Source: Flavobacterium psychrophilum (GTDB lineage Bacteria; Bacteroidota; Bacteroidia; Flavobacteriales; Flavobacteriaceae). From it: DNA of 64,000 nucleotides. Numbering within the stretch: the first letter of the stretch is position 1; each line of letters starts with the position of its first letter. The notes under the pieces were generated by a model. That model searched no databases. It had not been told where the DNA came from and worked only from the letters and a program-made list of their open reading frames with translations. The DNA lies in the NCBI GenBank assembly GCA_945890865.1, contig CAMDDB010000009.1, positions 13,357 through 77,356 on the forward strand, read 5' to 3'. Made by a program: the position numbers and the translations under genes. Positions 25,468 to 33,888 of this stretch are shown here, piece after piece.

Positions 25468-26442
25468 ATGAAAAATGTAGCCATCGTAATGGGAGGGTAT
25501 TCCAGCGAATATAAAATATCACTTACCAGTGGTAATGTGGTGTTCAATAATATAAACCGCACCAAATTCAATCCCTATCGCATTCATGTTTTTAAAGAAA
25601 AATGGGTTTATGTAGATGAAAATGATACTGAATTTCCTATTGATAAAAACGATTTTTCTGTCACCGTAAAGGGCGCTAAAATTAACTTTGATGTTGTTTT
25701 CAATGCCATTCATGGTACTCCGGGTGAAGATGGATTGTTACAAGCTTACTTTGAATTATTACAAATTCCACAAACGTCTTGCGATTATTACCAAGCAGCC
25801 TTAACATTCAACAAACGTGATATGTTATCGGTGTTAAAACCCTACGGCATCAAAACCGCGGAATCGTATTATTTGAATTTAGGAGACGAAATCAATATAG
25901 ATGCTATTTTAGAAAAAATAGGTTTACCTTGTTTTGTGAAACCAAACAAATCGGGTTCGAGTTTCGGAATATCGAAAGTAAAAACAGCAGCTGAGTTTTT
26001 GCCTGCCATTGAAAATGCCTACAAAGAAGACGATGAAATTATCATTGAGAGTTTCTTAGACGGAACAGAAGTTTCGGTGGGTGTAATCAACTACAAAGGT
26101 ACTGTAACGGTTTTACCCATTACCGAAATCGTTTCGGAAAATGACTTTTTTGATTACGAAGCCAAATATTTGGGAAAATCGAAAGAGATTACGCCAGCTC
26201 GAATTTCAGACGAATTGAAAGTAAAAATAGAAACGGTTGCCAAAAGAGCCTACGAAGTACTGAAAATGAAAGGTTTTTCGAGAAGTGAATTCATTATCGT
26301 TAATAACGAACCGCACATGCTAGAAATGAATACGATTCCCGGTCTAACCACCGAAAGTATTCTACCGCAACAAGCGCGTGAAGCCGGAATTTCATTACCC
26401 GAATTGTTTGAAAACGCTATTACATTGGCTTTAAAAAAATAA
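25468..26442 (+). CDS. ddl: D-alanine--D-alanine ligase
   Basis: ATP-grasp ligase making the D-Ala-D-Ala dipeptide of peptidoglycan precursors, 324 residues. Motifs: MGGYSSEYKISLTSG at the N-terminus, FNAIHGTPGEDGLLQAY, KPNKSGSSFGI (ATP-grasp), SRSEFIIVNNEPHMLEMNT (Mg-binding) and PGLTTESILPQQA at the end. All catalytic regions are present. It is followed by coaD after only 2 bp, so the two are very likely one operon, and is divergent from the PASTA-rluD genes. This ddl/PASTA neighbourhood suggests a wall-related regulon. Confidence 0.97.
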   Translation: MKNVAIVMGGYSSEYKISLTSGNVVFNNINRTKFNPYRIHVFKEKWVYVDENDTEFPIDKNDFSVTVKGAKINFDVVFNAIHGTPGEDGLLQAYFELLQIPQTSCDYYQAALTFNKRDMLSVLKPYGIKTAESYYLNLGDEINIDAILEKIGLPCFVKPNKSGSSFGISKVKTAAEFLPAIENAYKEDDEIIIESFLDGTEVSVGVINYKGTVTVLPITEIVSENDFFDYEAKYLGKSKEITPARISDELKVKIETVAKRAYEVLKMKGFSRSEFIIVNNEPHMLEMNTIPGLTTESILPQQAREAGISLPELFENAITLALKK

Positions 26443-26444
26443 CT

Positions 26445-26903
26445 ATGAAAAAAGCAATATTTCCAGGTTCGTTTGACCCTATAACCAACGGACATTTTGA
26501 TATCATCAAAAGAGGGGTTTCTTTATTTGATGAAGTAATAGTCGCCATTGGGGTTAATGCCGAAAAAAAATACATGTTTTCCTTAGAAGAACGCAAACGC
26601 TTTATCGAAGAGGCATTCAAAGACGAACCGAAAGTAAGAGTCATCTCCTATTCTGGGTTAACTATCGATTTGTGCAAAAAAGAAAATGCTGAATTCATTT
26701 TACGTGGTTTGAGAAACCCAGCCGATTTTGAATTTGAAAAAGCAATTGCCCATACCAACCGTATCATGTCAAAAATAGAAACGGTTTTCTTATTGACAGC
26801 CGCTCGTACTTCCTTTATTTCTTCTAGTATTGTGCGAGATGTATTGCGCAATGGTGGCGATATTGCACAATTGGTACCTAATTCTGTATTAAAAAAGAAA
26901 TAG
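26445..26903 (+). CDS. coaD: Phosphopantetheine adenylyltransferase
   Basis: Nucleotidyltransferase of coenzyme A synthesis (4'-phosphopantetheine + ATP to dephospho-CoA), 152 residues. The family motifs FPGSFDPITNGHFDII (with the TxGH-type element), FILRGLRNPADFEFE and FISSSIVRDV are intact. It is probably a hexamer. It lies 2 bp after ddl, and its stop is separated by one base from the convergent methyltransferase gene, with no terminator between. Confidence 0.97.
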   Translation: MKKAIFPGSFDPITNGHFDIIKRGVSLFDEVIVAIGVNAEKKYMFSLEERKRFIEEAFKDEPKVRVISYSGLTIDLCKKENAEFILRGLRNPADFEFEKAIAHTNRIMSKIETVFLLTAARTSFISSSIVRDVLRNGGDIAQLVPNSVLKKK

Positions 26904-26904
26904 A

Positions 26905-27540
26905 TTAGTTCTCAAAAACGAGCAATTTTTCTTTTACAATTAAATTCGAAAAACCAAATTCCCTTTTTATCCATTCCAAAGTTTTGGGTTGATAAATAAA
27001 AACATGGGTAAAATCATCTTTGTAATACCAATTTTCAAAAGGAGTTTGCCTATTGAAAACCACCGTTTTGCAATATAATTTCCCATTTGGAAGCAATAAA
27101 CCTTTGAGCAATTCAAATTCTTGATACGGTTGCTGAAAATGCTCCATAACTTCGCAACACGAAACGTAATCATATTTTTGCTTTAAAAGTGACAGATCAT
27201 TCGCGAAAAACAAGTCATAATTCTGCACTTGAAAACCTTTATCGGTTAGCATTTTGGCAATCACCGGACCCGTTCCAGATCCAAAATCCAACCCACTTGA
27301 TTCTGACGAAAAATCGTGTAATACAGCTTCAACGATTGGCGAAACAAACGCTTGATACCGCTCGTCAAAAACATCATTATTGTGTTTTTCGTAGTGCTCT
27401 TTTTCCGCATCAGCGGTTAAAAAAGTATGTATGGGTCTAAAAATACCTTCACAAGTAGTGCATTTATAAAACAAATGCTTTGGCTTTTCACAAAAAAGCG
27501 TTGCAGCGGAATTACATAGTGGGCAATTGTGGGCAATCAT
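26905..27540 (-). CDS. Class I SAM-dependent methyltransferase with N-terminal zinc ribbon
   Basis: A 211-residue protein: an N-terminal CxxC...CxxC ribbon (CPLCNSAATLFCEKPKHLFY with YKCTTC, residues about 5-31) and a Rossmann methyltransferase domain with SAM motif LDFGSGTGPVIAKML, acidic Asp after the next strand (QNYDLFFAND) and CCEVMEHFQQP as post-motif. The methyl acceptor is unknown; small ribbon-methyltransferase fusions act on metabolites or rRNA in other groups. The start codon lies directly next to the upstream helicase stop (0 bp gap), so the genes are coupled and an RNA-related role is possible (inference). Confidence 0.85.
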   Translation of the reverse strand: MIAHNCPLCNSAATLFCEKPKHLFYKCTTCEGIFRPIHTFLTADAEKEHYEKHNNDVFDERYQAFVSPIVEAVLHDFSSESSGLDFGSGTGPVIAKMLTDKGFQVQNYDLFFANDLSLLKQKYDYVSCCEVMEHFQQPYQEFELLKGLLLPNGKLYCKTVVFNRQTPFENWYYKDDFTHVFIYQPKTLEWIKREFGFSNLIVKEKLLVFEN

Positions 27541-28887
27541 TTACTCCTCCTCTTTCTTAATCACCTTTCTAGCGACTTCAATTTTATATTTCTTCCCTTT
27601 CATTTTCTCCTCTTTGATTTTTTCCAATAATGATTTCACTTTGGGATATTTCACCGCTACAAACGAAATAAAATCTTTGACCTCAATTAATCCAATATCA
27701 TCTTTTTCCAATTGACCCTTTTGCGAAAAGAAACCTACAATATCAATTTTATTCAACTTGTTTTTCTTTCCACCGCTAATGTATAGTGTTTGATACAATG
27801 GAGCTTTGGGCAATGATTTTGCATTGGAAACATCTAAACGGCGTTTGCCATAATCAAAATAATCAGACTTCTTTTCGGTTTCATGAATCAATACATAAGC
27901 AGTACCTGTTGCCAACATCCGTGCGGTTCTTCCGTTTCTGTGGGTGAATTCGTCTTCTTTGGCTGGTAAATGGTAATGGATTACGTGTTTCATTTCAGGA
28001 ATATCCAAACCTCGCGCGCCTAAATCGGTGGTAATCAAATAGGAAACACTTCCATTTCTAAACTGAATCAAAGCTCGCTCACGTTCGTCTTGGTCTAATC
28101 CTCCATGATAATAGGTCGAAATAATACCCTTTGCCGTTAGCATTTCATGAATGCGCTCTACCGCTTCTCTATGGTTACAAAAAATTATTGCAGCTTCCGA
28201 ATTCAATGAACAAATCAACTGAAACAACGCATCAATTTTATCTTTCGATTTCGAAAATACGATGCGAACATCTAAATTATCGTTCTGTTTTTGGTTCGGA
28301 ATAAAATCGATTACTTTCGGATCAATTACTTTCGTGTATTTTGGAATTTCCACACCTGAAGTCGCAGAAACTAATATACGCTTGTTGGCTCTCGTGATTT
28401 TTCCAATGATATACGACATTTCCTCATGGAAACCCAATTGCAAGGATTTGTCAAACTCGTCTAATACATAGGTTTTGATCTCTTCTGTAGCAAAACTTCC
28501 TCGGTCTAAATGATCGGCAATTCTACCAGGGGTTCCAATCAATAGCGCGGGTGGATTACTCAAATTATTGATTTCGATATCAATGGAATGACCACCATAA
28601 CACGTATTAACTTTATAATGTGTGCCCATTTTTTTCCAAACTTGTTCAATTTGTAAACCTAATTCGCGAGAGGGAACTAAAATTAAACATTGTACGCCTT
28701 TGACATCTTCTTCTAATAGTTGAAAAATAGGTAATAAAAAGGCTAAGGTTTTACCAGAGCCTGTGGGCGAAAGCAATAATACATTATCTTCATTCAAAAT
28801 AGCGTGTTGCACTACTTCTTGCATTTTATTTAAACTTTGAATACCTAGATTCAATAGTACATTGTTGGAATGTGGATTTCGACTCAT
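27541..28887 (-). CDS. DEAD-box-type RNA helicase with DbpA-like C-terminal domain
   Basis: A superfamily 2 RNA helicase, 448 residues: motif I SPTGSGKTLAF, Ia VPSRELGLQI, motif II DEFD (not DEAD), motif III SATSG, motif VI HRNGRTARM. The last 75 residues (KIDIVGFFSQKG...) resemble the DbpA RNA-binding domain that targets 23S rRNA hairpin 92, so a role in large-subunit assembly is likely. The start is the ATG at 28887, only four bases after a TATCTTTG -7 box, so the mRNA may be leaderless. The downstream methyltransferase abuts it. Confidence 0.9.
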   Translation of the reverse strand: MSRNPHSNNVLLNLGIQSLNKMQEVVQHAILNEDNVLLLSPTGSGKTLAFLLPIFQLLEEDVKGVQCLILVPSRELGLQIEQVWKKMGTHYKVNTCYGGHSIDIEINNLSNPPALLIGTPGRIADHLDRGSFATEEIKTYVLDEFDKSLQLGFHEEMSYIIGKITRANKRILVSATSGVEIPKYTKVIDPKVIDFIPNQKQNDNLDVRIVFSKSKDKIDALFQLICSLNSEAAIIFCNHREAVERIHEMLTAKGIISTYYHGGLDQDERERALIQFRNGSVSYLITTDLGARGLDIPEMKHVIHYHLPAKEDEFTHRNGRTARMLATGTAYVLIHETEKKSDYFDYGKRRLDVSNAKSLPKAPLYQTLYISGGKKNKLNKIDIVGFFSQKGQLEKDDIGLIEVKDFISFVAVKYPKVKSLLEKIKEEKMKGKKYKIEVARKVIKKEEE

Positions 28888-28891
28888 GCGG

Positions 28892-28899
28892 CAAAGATA
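28892..28899 (-). promoter_or_regulatory. -7 box of the helicase operon, possibly leaderless
   Basis: TATCTTTG on the minus strand, four bases (CCGC) before the ATG. Transcription would be expected to start at or next to the start codon. Confidence 0.5.
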
Positions 28900-28982
28900 A
28901 AGCCAATTCTGAATTAAAAATTAAGAATTAAAAAATATACTAAAAAGTTTCTTTATTTTTGAAAATCAAATACAATTCTATC

Positions 28983-30707
28983 ATGCGTTTTTATAAAATA
29001 AGTTTTCTTTTTTTTACTATTTCCTTGTTTTCTCAAAATAATTTAACCACGCCTTTTGAAAGAGGAAATGGAAATCAATCTACTACTTATGAAGACTGTA
29101 TTAGGTTTTATGAAAAATTAGACGAACAATTTACTACGATCCAAATGATTACTAAAGGCACTACAGATAGTGGTAAGCCATTGCATTTAGTGCTTTTTTC
29201 AAGTGAAGGAAAATTTGATTTTGACGAATATTTTACTAAAAATAAAGCCATACTATTAATCAACAACGGCATACATGCAGGCGAACCCGATGGAATTGAT
29301 GCGACAATGATGCTCATGCGTGATTTAGCCCTAGGAAAAATCAAAACGCCTAAAAACACCTTTATTGCTGCAATTCCGGTGTACAGTGTAGGTGGAATGT
29401 TGAACCGAAATTCATATTCTAGAGCCAATCAAAATGGACCTGAGGCCTATGGTTTTAGAGGAAACGCTCGAAATTATGATTTGAATCGCGATTTTATTAA
29501 ATCGGATACCAAAAATTCGAGAAGTTTTCAAAAGTTGTTTACCGAATTAAATCCTGATATTTTCTTAGACAATCACGTTTCTAATGGTGCGGATTATCAA
29601 TATACGTTTACCTGTATTGCAACCCAACATGAACGCCTTGGAAACAAATTGGGTAATTATTTCATCAACGAATTGTATCCTTCGGTGGTAAAAGACATGA
29701 ACAAAAAGAACATCGATGTGGTTCCGTATGTAAATATACATGGCGATATGCCCGACAAAGGTTTTGAACAATTTACCGATACGCCAAGATATGCCACAGG
29801 TTATTCGACTTTGTTTCATACTTTAGGTTTTGTACCCGAAACACATATGTTAAAAGTGTATAAAGAACGTGTGAAAGTGACCTACGAATTTATGGTCAGC
29901 TCAATTAATTTCGCCGATGCAAATTGGCAAAAAATCAAGCAAATGCGAAAAGAAGCATTGAGCGAATATCAAGTCGGAATGCAATATCCATTAGATTGGG
30001 TTATAGATTCTAGCAAAGTTTCTTATATTGATTTTAAAGGCTATAAAGGCGGTTACAAACCCAGTAATATCTCAGGAAAAGACCGATTATATTACGATAA
30101 AAGCCAACCTTTTACAAAAAAAATTCCATTCTATGGAAATTATAAACCTACCAAATTTGTAAACATTCCGAATGCCTACATCATTCCGCAATCGCAATGG
30201 CACGTATTAGATTTGTTGGAATTAAACAACATCAATGCACAACGTATTCAAAAAGATACGATTATTGAAGTCGAATCGTATAAAATTGAAAGTTATCAAA
30301 CGTCTAAATCGCCTTACGAAGGGCATTACGGACATTTCAATACGAAAGTATCTAAATCGACTCAAAAAGTGAAATTTTTTATGGGCGATTATGTATTCTA
30401 CACAAATCAACCTGGAGTGAAATATTTAGTTGAAACCTTAGAACCAGAGGCAGTTGATAGTTACTTTAATTGGAATTTCTTTGATCCTATTTTGCAACAA
30501 AAAGAAGGCTATTCAAGTTACGTTTTTGAAGATTTAGCGAAAGAATTCTTAGACAAAAATCCTAAAATCAAAGCCGAATTAGAACATAAGAAACAAAACG
30601 ACAAAGCTTTCGCTGAAAACGGTGCGGCGCAATTGGATTGGGTGTATAAACAATCACCCTATTATGAAAAAGCGCATTTGCACTATCCGGTGTATCGTGT
30701 TAATTAG
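28983..30707 (+). CDS. Secreted M14-family zinc carboxypeptidase
   Basis: A 574-residue exported peptidase. A signal peptide (FYKISFLFFTISLFS, ending near residue 20) precedes an M14 domain: zinc ligands in INNGIHAGEPDG (HxxE), substrate Arg in YDLNRDFIK, third zinc ligand His in FLDNHVSNGAD. A catalytic Glu toward the end of the domain (around VPETHM) is plausible. The C-terminal half carries a long Lys/Tyr-rich region typical of large flavobacterial M14 members. No type IX tail is visible, so periplasmic or outer-membrane location is more likely. The ATG at 28983 is preferred over a TTG at 28959 because it starts the signal peptide directly. Confidence 0.88.
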   Translation: MRFYKISFLFFTISLFSQNNLTTPFERGNGNQSTTYEDCIRFYEKLDEQFTTIQMITKGTTDSGKPLHLVLFSSEGKFDFDEYFTKNKAILLINNGIHAGEPDGIDATMMLMRDLALGKIKTPKNTFIAAIPVYSVGGMLNRNSYSRANQNGPEAYGFRGNARNYDLNRDFIKSDTKNSRSFQKLFTELNPDIFLDNHVSNGADYQYTFTCIATQHERLGNKLGNYFINELYPSVVKDMNKKNIDVVPYVNIHGDMPDKGFEQFTDTPRYATGYSTLFHTLGFVPETHMLKVYKERVKVTYEFMVSSINFADANWQKIKQMRKEALSEYQVGMQYPLDWVIDSSKVSYIDFKGYKGGYKPSNISGKDRLYYDKSQPFTKKIPFYGNYKPTKFVNIPNAYIIPQSQWHVLDLLELNNINAQRIQKDTIIEVESYKIESYQTSKSPYEGHYGHFNTKVSKSTQKVKFFMGDYVFYTNQPGVKYLVETLEPEAVDSYFNWNFFDPILQQKEGYSSYVFEDLAKEFLDKNPKIKAELEHKKQNDKAFAENGAAQLDWVYKQSPYYEKAHLHYPVYRVN

Positions 30708-30764
30708 ATAATTTGTCAATGAATCAATGTGCGAATGAGACTGAATTGGCACACTGGCTAATTT

Positions 30765-31373
30765 TTAAATTGACACTTTGAATTTTTCCGACTCAAACAA
30801 CAGTTTAATATTTTCGTACGAATTTTCCATTAACGACATAATATGGTCTGGATGCACCCACTCCACTTTTTCAATGCCTTCTTCGGCCTGTCCTTGAGGT
30901 ATACCTTCAAACTTAGTGCGCATTTCAAACCATTGGGTTATTTTTAATTTGTAGCGCCCGTTACGCTTAAAAATATGATAGGTTTTTTGGAGTTTTTCGG
31001 TGATGACTAGTCCGGTTACACCCGTTTCTTCCTCCACTTCTCGAATAGCAGTTTCTTCAATGGTTTCATTTTTTTCCATTCCGCCTTTTGCCAAATCCCA
31101 TTTGCCGTTTCTAAAAATAAAAAGTACCTCCCCATTTTTGTTATAAACCAATCCTCCACCCGCTTTTTCTACAGGCAATTTGGCACGTAAGGTTTTCATA
31201 ATTAGTTTCTCATCGGGATGATAGAGAAACGCTTTCTGAATTTTATTTTGAAATATTTTAATAATTAAATTCTTGATATCCACACTTTCCAATAAAAAAA
31301 GTTTGAAATCAGTTTCTTTTTGAACCTGATTTGTCAAAAAAAGTGGCTTATCGTTCACAAAAACTTTATACAT
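30765..31373 (-). CDS. NUDIX hydrolase
   Basis: A 202-residue NUDIX-family pyrophosphohydrolase. The NUDIX box is GGMEKNETIEETAIREVEEE followed by TGV, matching GX5EX7REUXEEXGU. The N-terminal 65 residues form an extra region not seen in MutT. Substrate unknown (nucleotide sugars, ADP-ribose or diadenosine compounds are usual). The start is the ATG at 31373 (MYKVFVNDKP); a longer in-frame extension to 31508 would overlap pyrE and is rejected. The start codon lies inside the -7 box of the divergent pyrE gene, only 7 bp from its ATG. Confidence 0.88.
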   Translation of the reverse strand: MYKVFVNDKPLFLTNQVQKETDFKLFLLESVDIKNLIIKIFQNKIQKAFLYHPDEKLIMKTLRAKLPVEKAGGGLVYNKNGEVLFIFRNGKWDLAKGGMEKNETIEETAIREVEEETGVTGLVITEKLQKTYHIFKRNGRYKLKITQWFEMRTKFEGIPQGQAEEGIEKVEWVHPDHIMSLMENSYENIKLLFESEKFKVSI

Positions 31374-31376
31374 TTG
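31369..31376 (+). promoter_or_regulatory. -7 box of pyrE, possibly leaderless
   Basis: TACATTTG, four bases (CACT) before the pyrE ATG and overlapping the NUDIX start codon on the other strand. A TTA at 31348-31350, 18 bp upstream, may stand in for the -33 TTG. Confidence 0.5.
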
Positions 31377-31380
31377 CACT

Positions 31381-32028
31381 ATGATTTTTAATAACAACAC
31401 CGCACAACAAACAGCCGAATTGCTTTTACAAATAAACGCAATTAAATTAAATTCTAAAAATCCTTTTATATGGGCTTCAGGCTGGAAGTCTCCAATATAT
31501 TGTGACAACCGCTTAATCCTTTCATTTCCAGCGGTTAGAAATTATGTTCGTGATGAATTTGCTAAACATATTGAAGAAAAATTTGGTAAACCCGATGTCA
31601 TTGCAGGCGTTGCAACTGGCGCTATTGGAATCGGAATCCTTGTTGCAGAAGCCATGGGACTCCCATTTGTATACGTTCGGCCTGAACCAAAAAAACACGG
31701 CAGACAGAACCAAGTGGAAGGTTTTTTCCAAAAAGGACAAAGCGTTGTAGTTATAGAAGATCTTATCTCTACCGGTGGAAGTAGTTTATTAGCAGTGGAA
31801 GCGTTGCGTAATGAAGGTGCTAATATCAAAGGAATGGCAGCGATTTTTACCTATGGTTTTCCAGTTTCAAAGGAACGCTTTGAAACCGCAAAATTAAACG
31901 TGTTTACCTTAAGTAATTATGAAAATTTATTACAGAAAGCAGTGGATAAACAATATGTTTCGGAAAACGAATTGGAAACATTAAGCGCTTGGAATGCAAA
32001 TCCCGCAGAGTGGAACGCAGAAATATAG
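31381..32028 (+). CDS. pyrE: Orotate phosphoribosyltransferase
   Basis: Cytosolic enzyme of pyrimidine synthesis joining orotate and PRPP to form OMP, 215 residues. The PRPP-binding motif is VVIEDLISTGGSSL, and PFIWASGWKSPIYCDNRLI is the typical OPRTase N-terminal signature; VRPEPKKHGRQNQVEG is the flexible catalytic loop with the Lys and His residues. Length and motifs are complete. The SRPBCC gene follows 93 bp downstream. pyrD is 21 kb away, so pyr genes are dispersed. Confidence 0.97.
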   Translation: MIFNNNTAQQTAELLLQINAIKLNSKNPFIWASGWKSPIYCDNRLILSFPAVRNYVRDEFAKHIEEKFGKPDVIAGVATGAIGIGILVAEAMGLPFVYVRPEPKKHGRQNQVEGFFQKGQSVVVIEDLISTGGSSLLAVEALRNEGANIKGMAAIFTYGFPVSKERFETAKLNVFTLSNYENLLQKAVDKQYVSENELETLSAWNANPAEWNAEI

Positions 32029-32121
32029 TTGGGAGTTAGAAGTAGAAAGTTGGGAGAATAAATTGCATCTAAACTACATCCTTTTAAACCTTTAACCTTT
32101 TAAACTTATAAATAAAAAAAT

Positions 32122-32511
32122 ATGAACTTAGAAAGTCCAAAAGTAAACGTTGCAAAATCGGCTGAATATGTATTCAACGCTTTAAACGATATGAAGAATT
32201 TCGAGAAATTAATGCCTGAAAATATCGCAAAATTTGAAGTAATCGACGAAAATTGCTTTGAATTTGGATTGAAAGGAATGCCTGAAATTAAATTGGTAAA
32301 AAAAGGACAAACACCTAATTTGCAGATTGTGTTAGGAGCCGCTTCAAGTAAATTACCCTTTACTTTAACCGCTAATTTAACCGAAGTTAACGACACAACT
32401 GATGTTCAATTAACTTTTGAGGGTGAGTTTAATCCCATGATGGAAATGATGATCAAAGGACCTATTTCAAAATTCATCGAGACTTTATCTCAAAATATAG
32501 TAAAATTGTAA
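32122..32511 (+). CDS. SRPBCC (START-like) family protein
   Basis: A small 129-residue cytosolic protein with the SRPBCC/START-like pattern: N-terminal strand (SPKVNVAKSAEYVFNALNDM) with a helix, then antiparallel strands and a long C-terminal helix (MMEMMIKGPISKFIETLSQNIVKL). Such domains bind hydrophobic ligands. No catalytic residues can be named. It is likely cotranscribed with pyrE and closed by a strong terminator. The 93-bp gap upstream carries direct repeats of GTTGGGAG and CCTTTTAAAC-like sequence, with no clear promoter. Confidence 0.85.
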   Translation: MNLESPKVNVAKSAEYVFNALNDMKNFEKLMPENIAKFEVIDENCFEFGLKGMPEIKLVKKGQTPNLQIVLGAASSKLPFTLTANLTEVNDTTDVQLTFEGEFNPMMEMMIKGPISKFIETLSQNIVKL

Positions 32512-32530
32512 AACACTAACTTGAATATAG

Positions 32531-32557
32531 AAAAGTCCGTTAGAATACGGACTTTTT
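32531..32557. terminator. Bidirectional intrinsic terminator
   Basis: 10-bp stem AAAAGTCCGT/ACGGACTTTT (32531-32540 with 32547-32556), loop TAGAAT, between the convergent SRPBCC and cysteine desulfurase genes. Confidence 0.9.
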
Positions 32558-33679
32558 TTATGCTGTTTTCAAACCTTCAATCAACAAATCAATATCCTCT
32601 TTTGTATTGAAATGACTGAATGAGATACGTAAACTGGGTTTCTTAACCTCTTCGGGCAATAAAAACTCCGCTAATACATGTGAAGGCTTAACACTGCCGC
32701 TCTGGCAAGCACTGCCTCGCGAAACAGCAATTCCTTTCATGTCGAGTGTGAATAACATCATCGCTGATTTTTCCTCAGACAACGGCAATTGCACATTCAA
32801 AAGGTTATAATACGTATTCTCTCCATTGATTTTTATTTCCGGAAAAACTTTTTTCAATTCTGAAATGCAATACGCTTTTAACTCGGTTATATAATGTGTG
32901 TCTTTTTCTAAATTGGAATAGGCTAATTCTAAAGCTTTTGCCATACCTACCACTTGATGCACCGGTTCTGTACCGGCACGCATACCTTTTTCTTGTTCAC
33001 CGCCAAAAATCATCGGTTGTAGCATCGAATTCTTTTTGATATAGGCAAAGCCAATGCCTTTTGGGCCATGAAATTTATGAGCAGAAGCCACTAAAAAATC
33101 AATACCCAAATCTTGTACATCTAAATTAGATTTTCCAATCGATTGCACGGTGTCACAATGAAATAACGCATTTGCATACTTACACAATTCCGAGACACGT
33201 TTGATATCTAAAAGGGTTCCAATTTCATTATTTACGTGCATTAATGAAACTAATGTTGGAATATCAGAAGGTAATTTAGCTGCTAAATCTTGGTAATCGA
33301 TGTTACCGTTTGGCAAAATAGCAATATATTCGACTTGAATTTTGAATTCCTTTGCTAAATGTTCTACCGTATGTAATGTAGCATGATGCTCAATTTTTGA
33401 AGTAATGATTCTTTTTATTCCTAAATCTTTAACTACACTAGTCAAAATCCAATTGGTTGCTTCGGTAGCACTGGATGTAAAAATGATTTCGGATGCTTGT
33501 GCATTCAGTGATTTTGCCATCGCTTTCCGTGCCGACTCCAACAATGTTTTTGCACTTCGTCCAAAACTATGCGTAGAGGATGGATTTCCAAAATCGTTTT
33601 GAAGCACCTCCACCATAGTTGAAATGACTTCGGGATGAAGTTCGGTAGTGGCTGCGTTATCTAAATACACTTTTTTCAT
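32558..33679 (-). CDS. Cysteine desulfurase family protein
   Basis: PLP-dependent class V aminotransferase, 373 residues, of the NifS/IscS type. It removes sulfur from cysteine for Fe-S clusters or tRNA thiolation. Motifs: YLDNAATTELHP at the N-terminus, HCDTVQSIGK, the PLP Lys in SAHKFHGPKGIGF, and the catalytic Cys loop SRGSACQSGSVKPSHV. The loop and length favour IscS/NifS-like rather than SufS. No isc partner genes are adjacent, so the specific pathway is open. Confidence 0.93.
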   Translation of the reverse strand: MKKVYLDNAATTELHPEVISTMVEVLQNDFGNPSSTHSFGRSAKTLLESARKAMAKSLNAQASEIIFTSSATEATNWILTSVVKDLGIKRIITSKIEHHATLHTVEHLAKEFKIQVEYIAILPNGNIDYQDLAAKLPSDIPTLVSLMHVNNEIGTLLDIKRVSELCKYANALFHCDTVQSIGKSNLDVQDLGIDFLVASAHKFHGPKGIGFAYIKKNSMLQPMIFGGEQEKGMRAGTEPVHQVVGMAKALELAYSNLEKDTHYITELKAYCISELKKVFPEIKINGENTYYNLLNVQLPLSEEKSAMMLFTLDMKGIAVSRGSACQSGSVKPSHVLAEFLLPEEVKKPSLRISFSHFNTKEDIDLLIEGLKTA

Positions 33680-33770
33680 TGGAAGTAATTGTTTTTTTTA
33701 ATAAGCAACTCTATTTATTATATTGAAAATTGACAATTAATACTATTTTAGTAGTTCTACTTTTATTTGG

Positions 33771-33778
33771 CAAAGATA
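33771..33778 (-). promoter_or_regulatory. -7 box of the cysteine desulfurase gene
   Basis: TATCTTTG on the minus strand, 91 bp upstream of the ATG, giving an AT-rich leader of roughly 85 nt. Confidence 0.4.
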
Positions 33779-33859
33779 CAAATCATTTTATTTTATAAAC
33801 TTTAAAAGTGAATTAGGTTTAATTTTACCTACTATAGTAAAATACTAAATTAAATCCAT

Positions 33860-33867
33860 TATTTTTG
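33860..33867 (+). promoter_or_regulatory. -7 box of the 33889 lipoprotein gene
   Basis: TATTTTTG, 21 bp before the ATG; fits TAnnTTTG. Confidence 0.4.
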
Positions 33868-33888
33868 TAGCTTAAATATAATAAATTC

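Noticed and set aside
25289..25522. N-terminal extension of the PASTA protein
   Set aside because: It covers the promoter region and overlaps ddl; the transmembrane-helix start at 25288 fits better.
31374..31508. N-terminal extension of the NUDIX protein
   Set aside because: It would run antisense through the first 43 codons of pyrE and adds no conserved residues.
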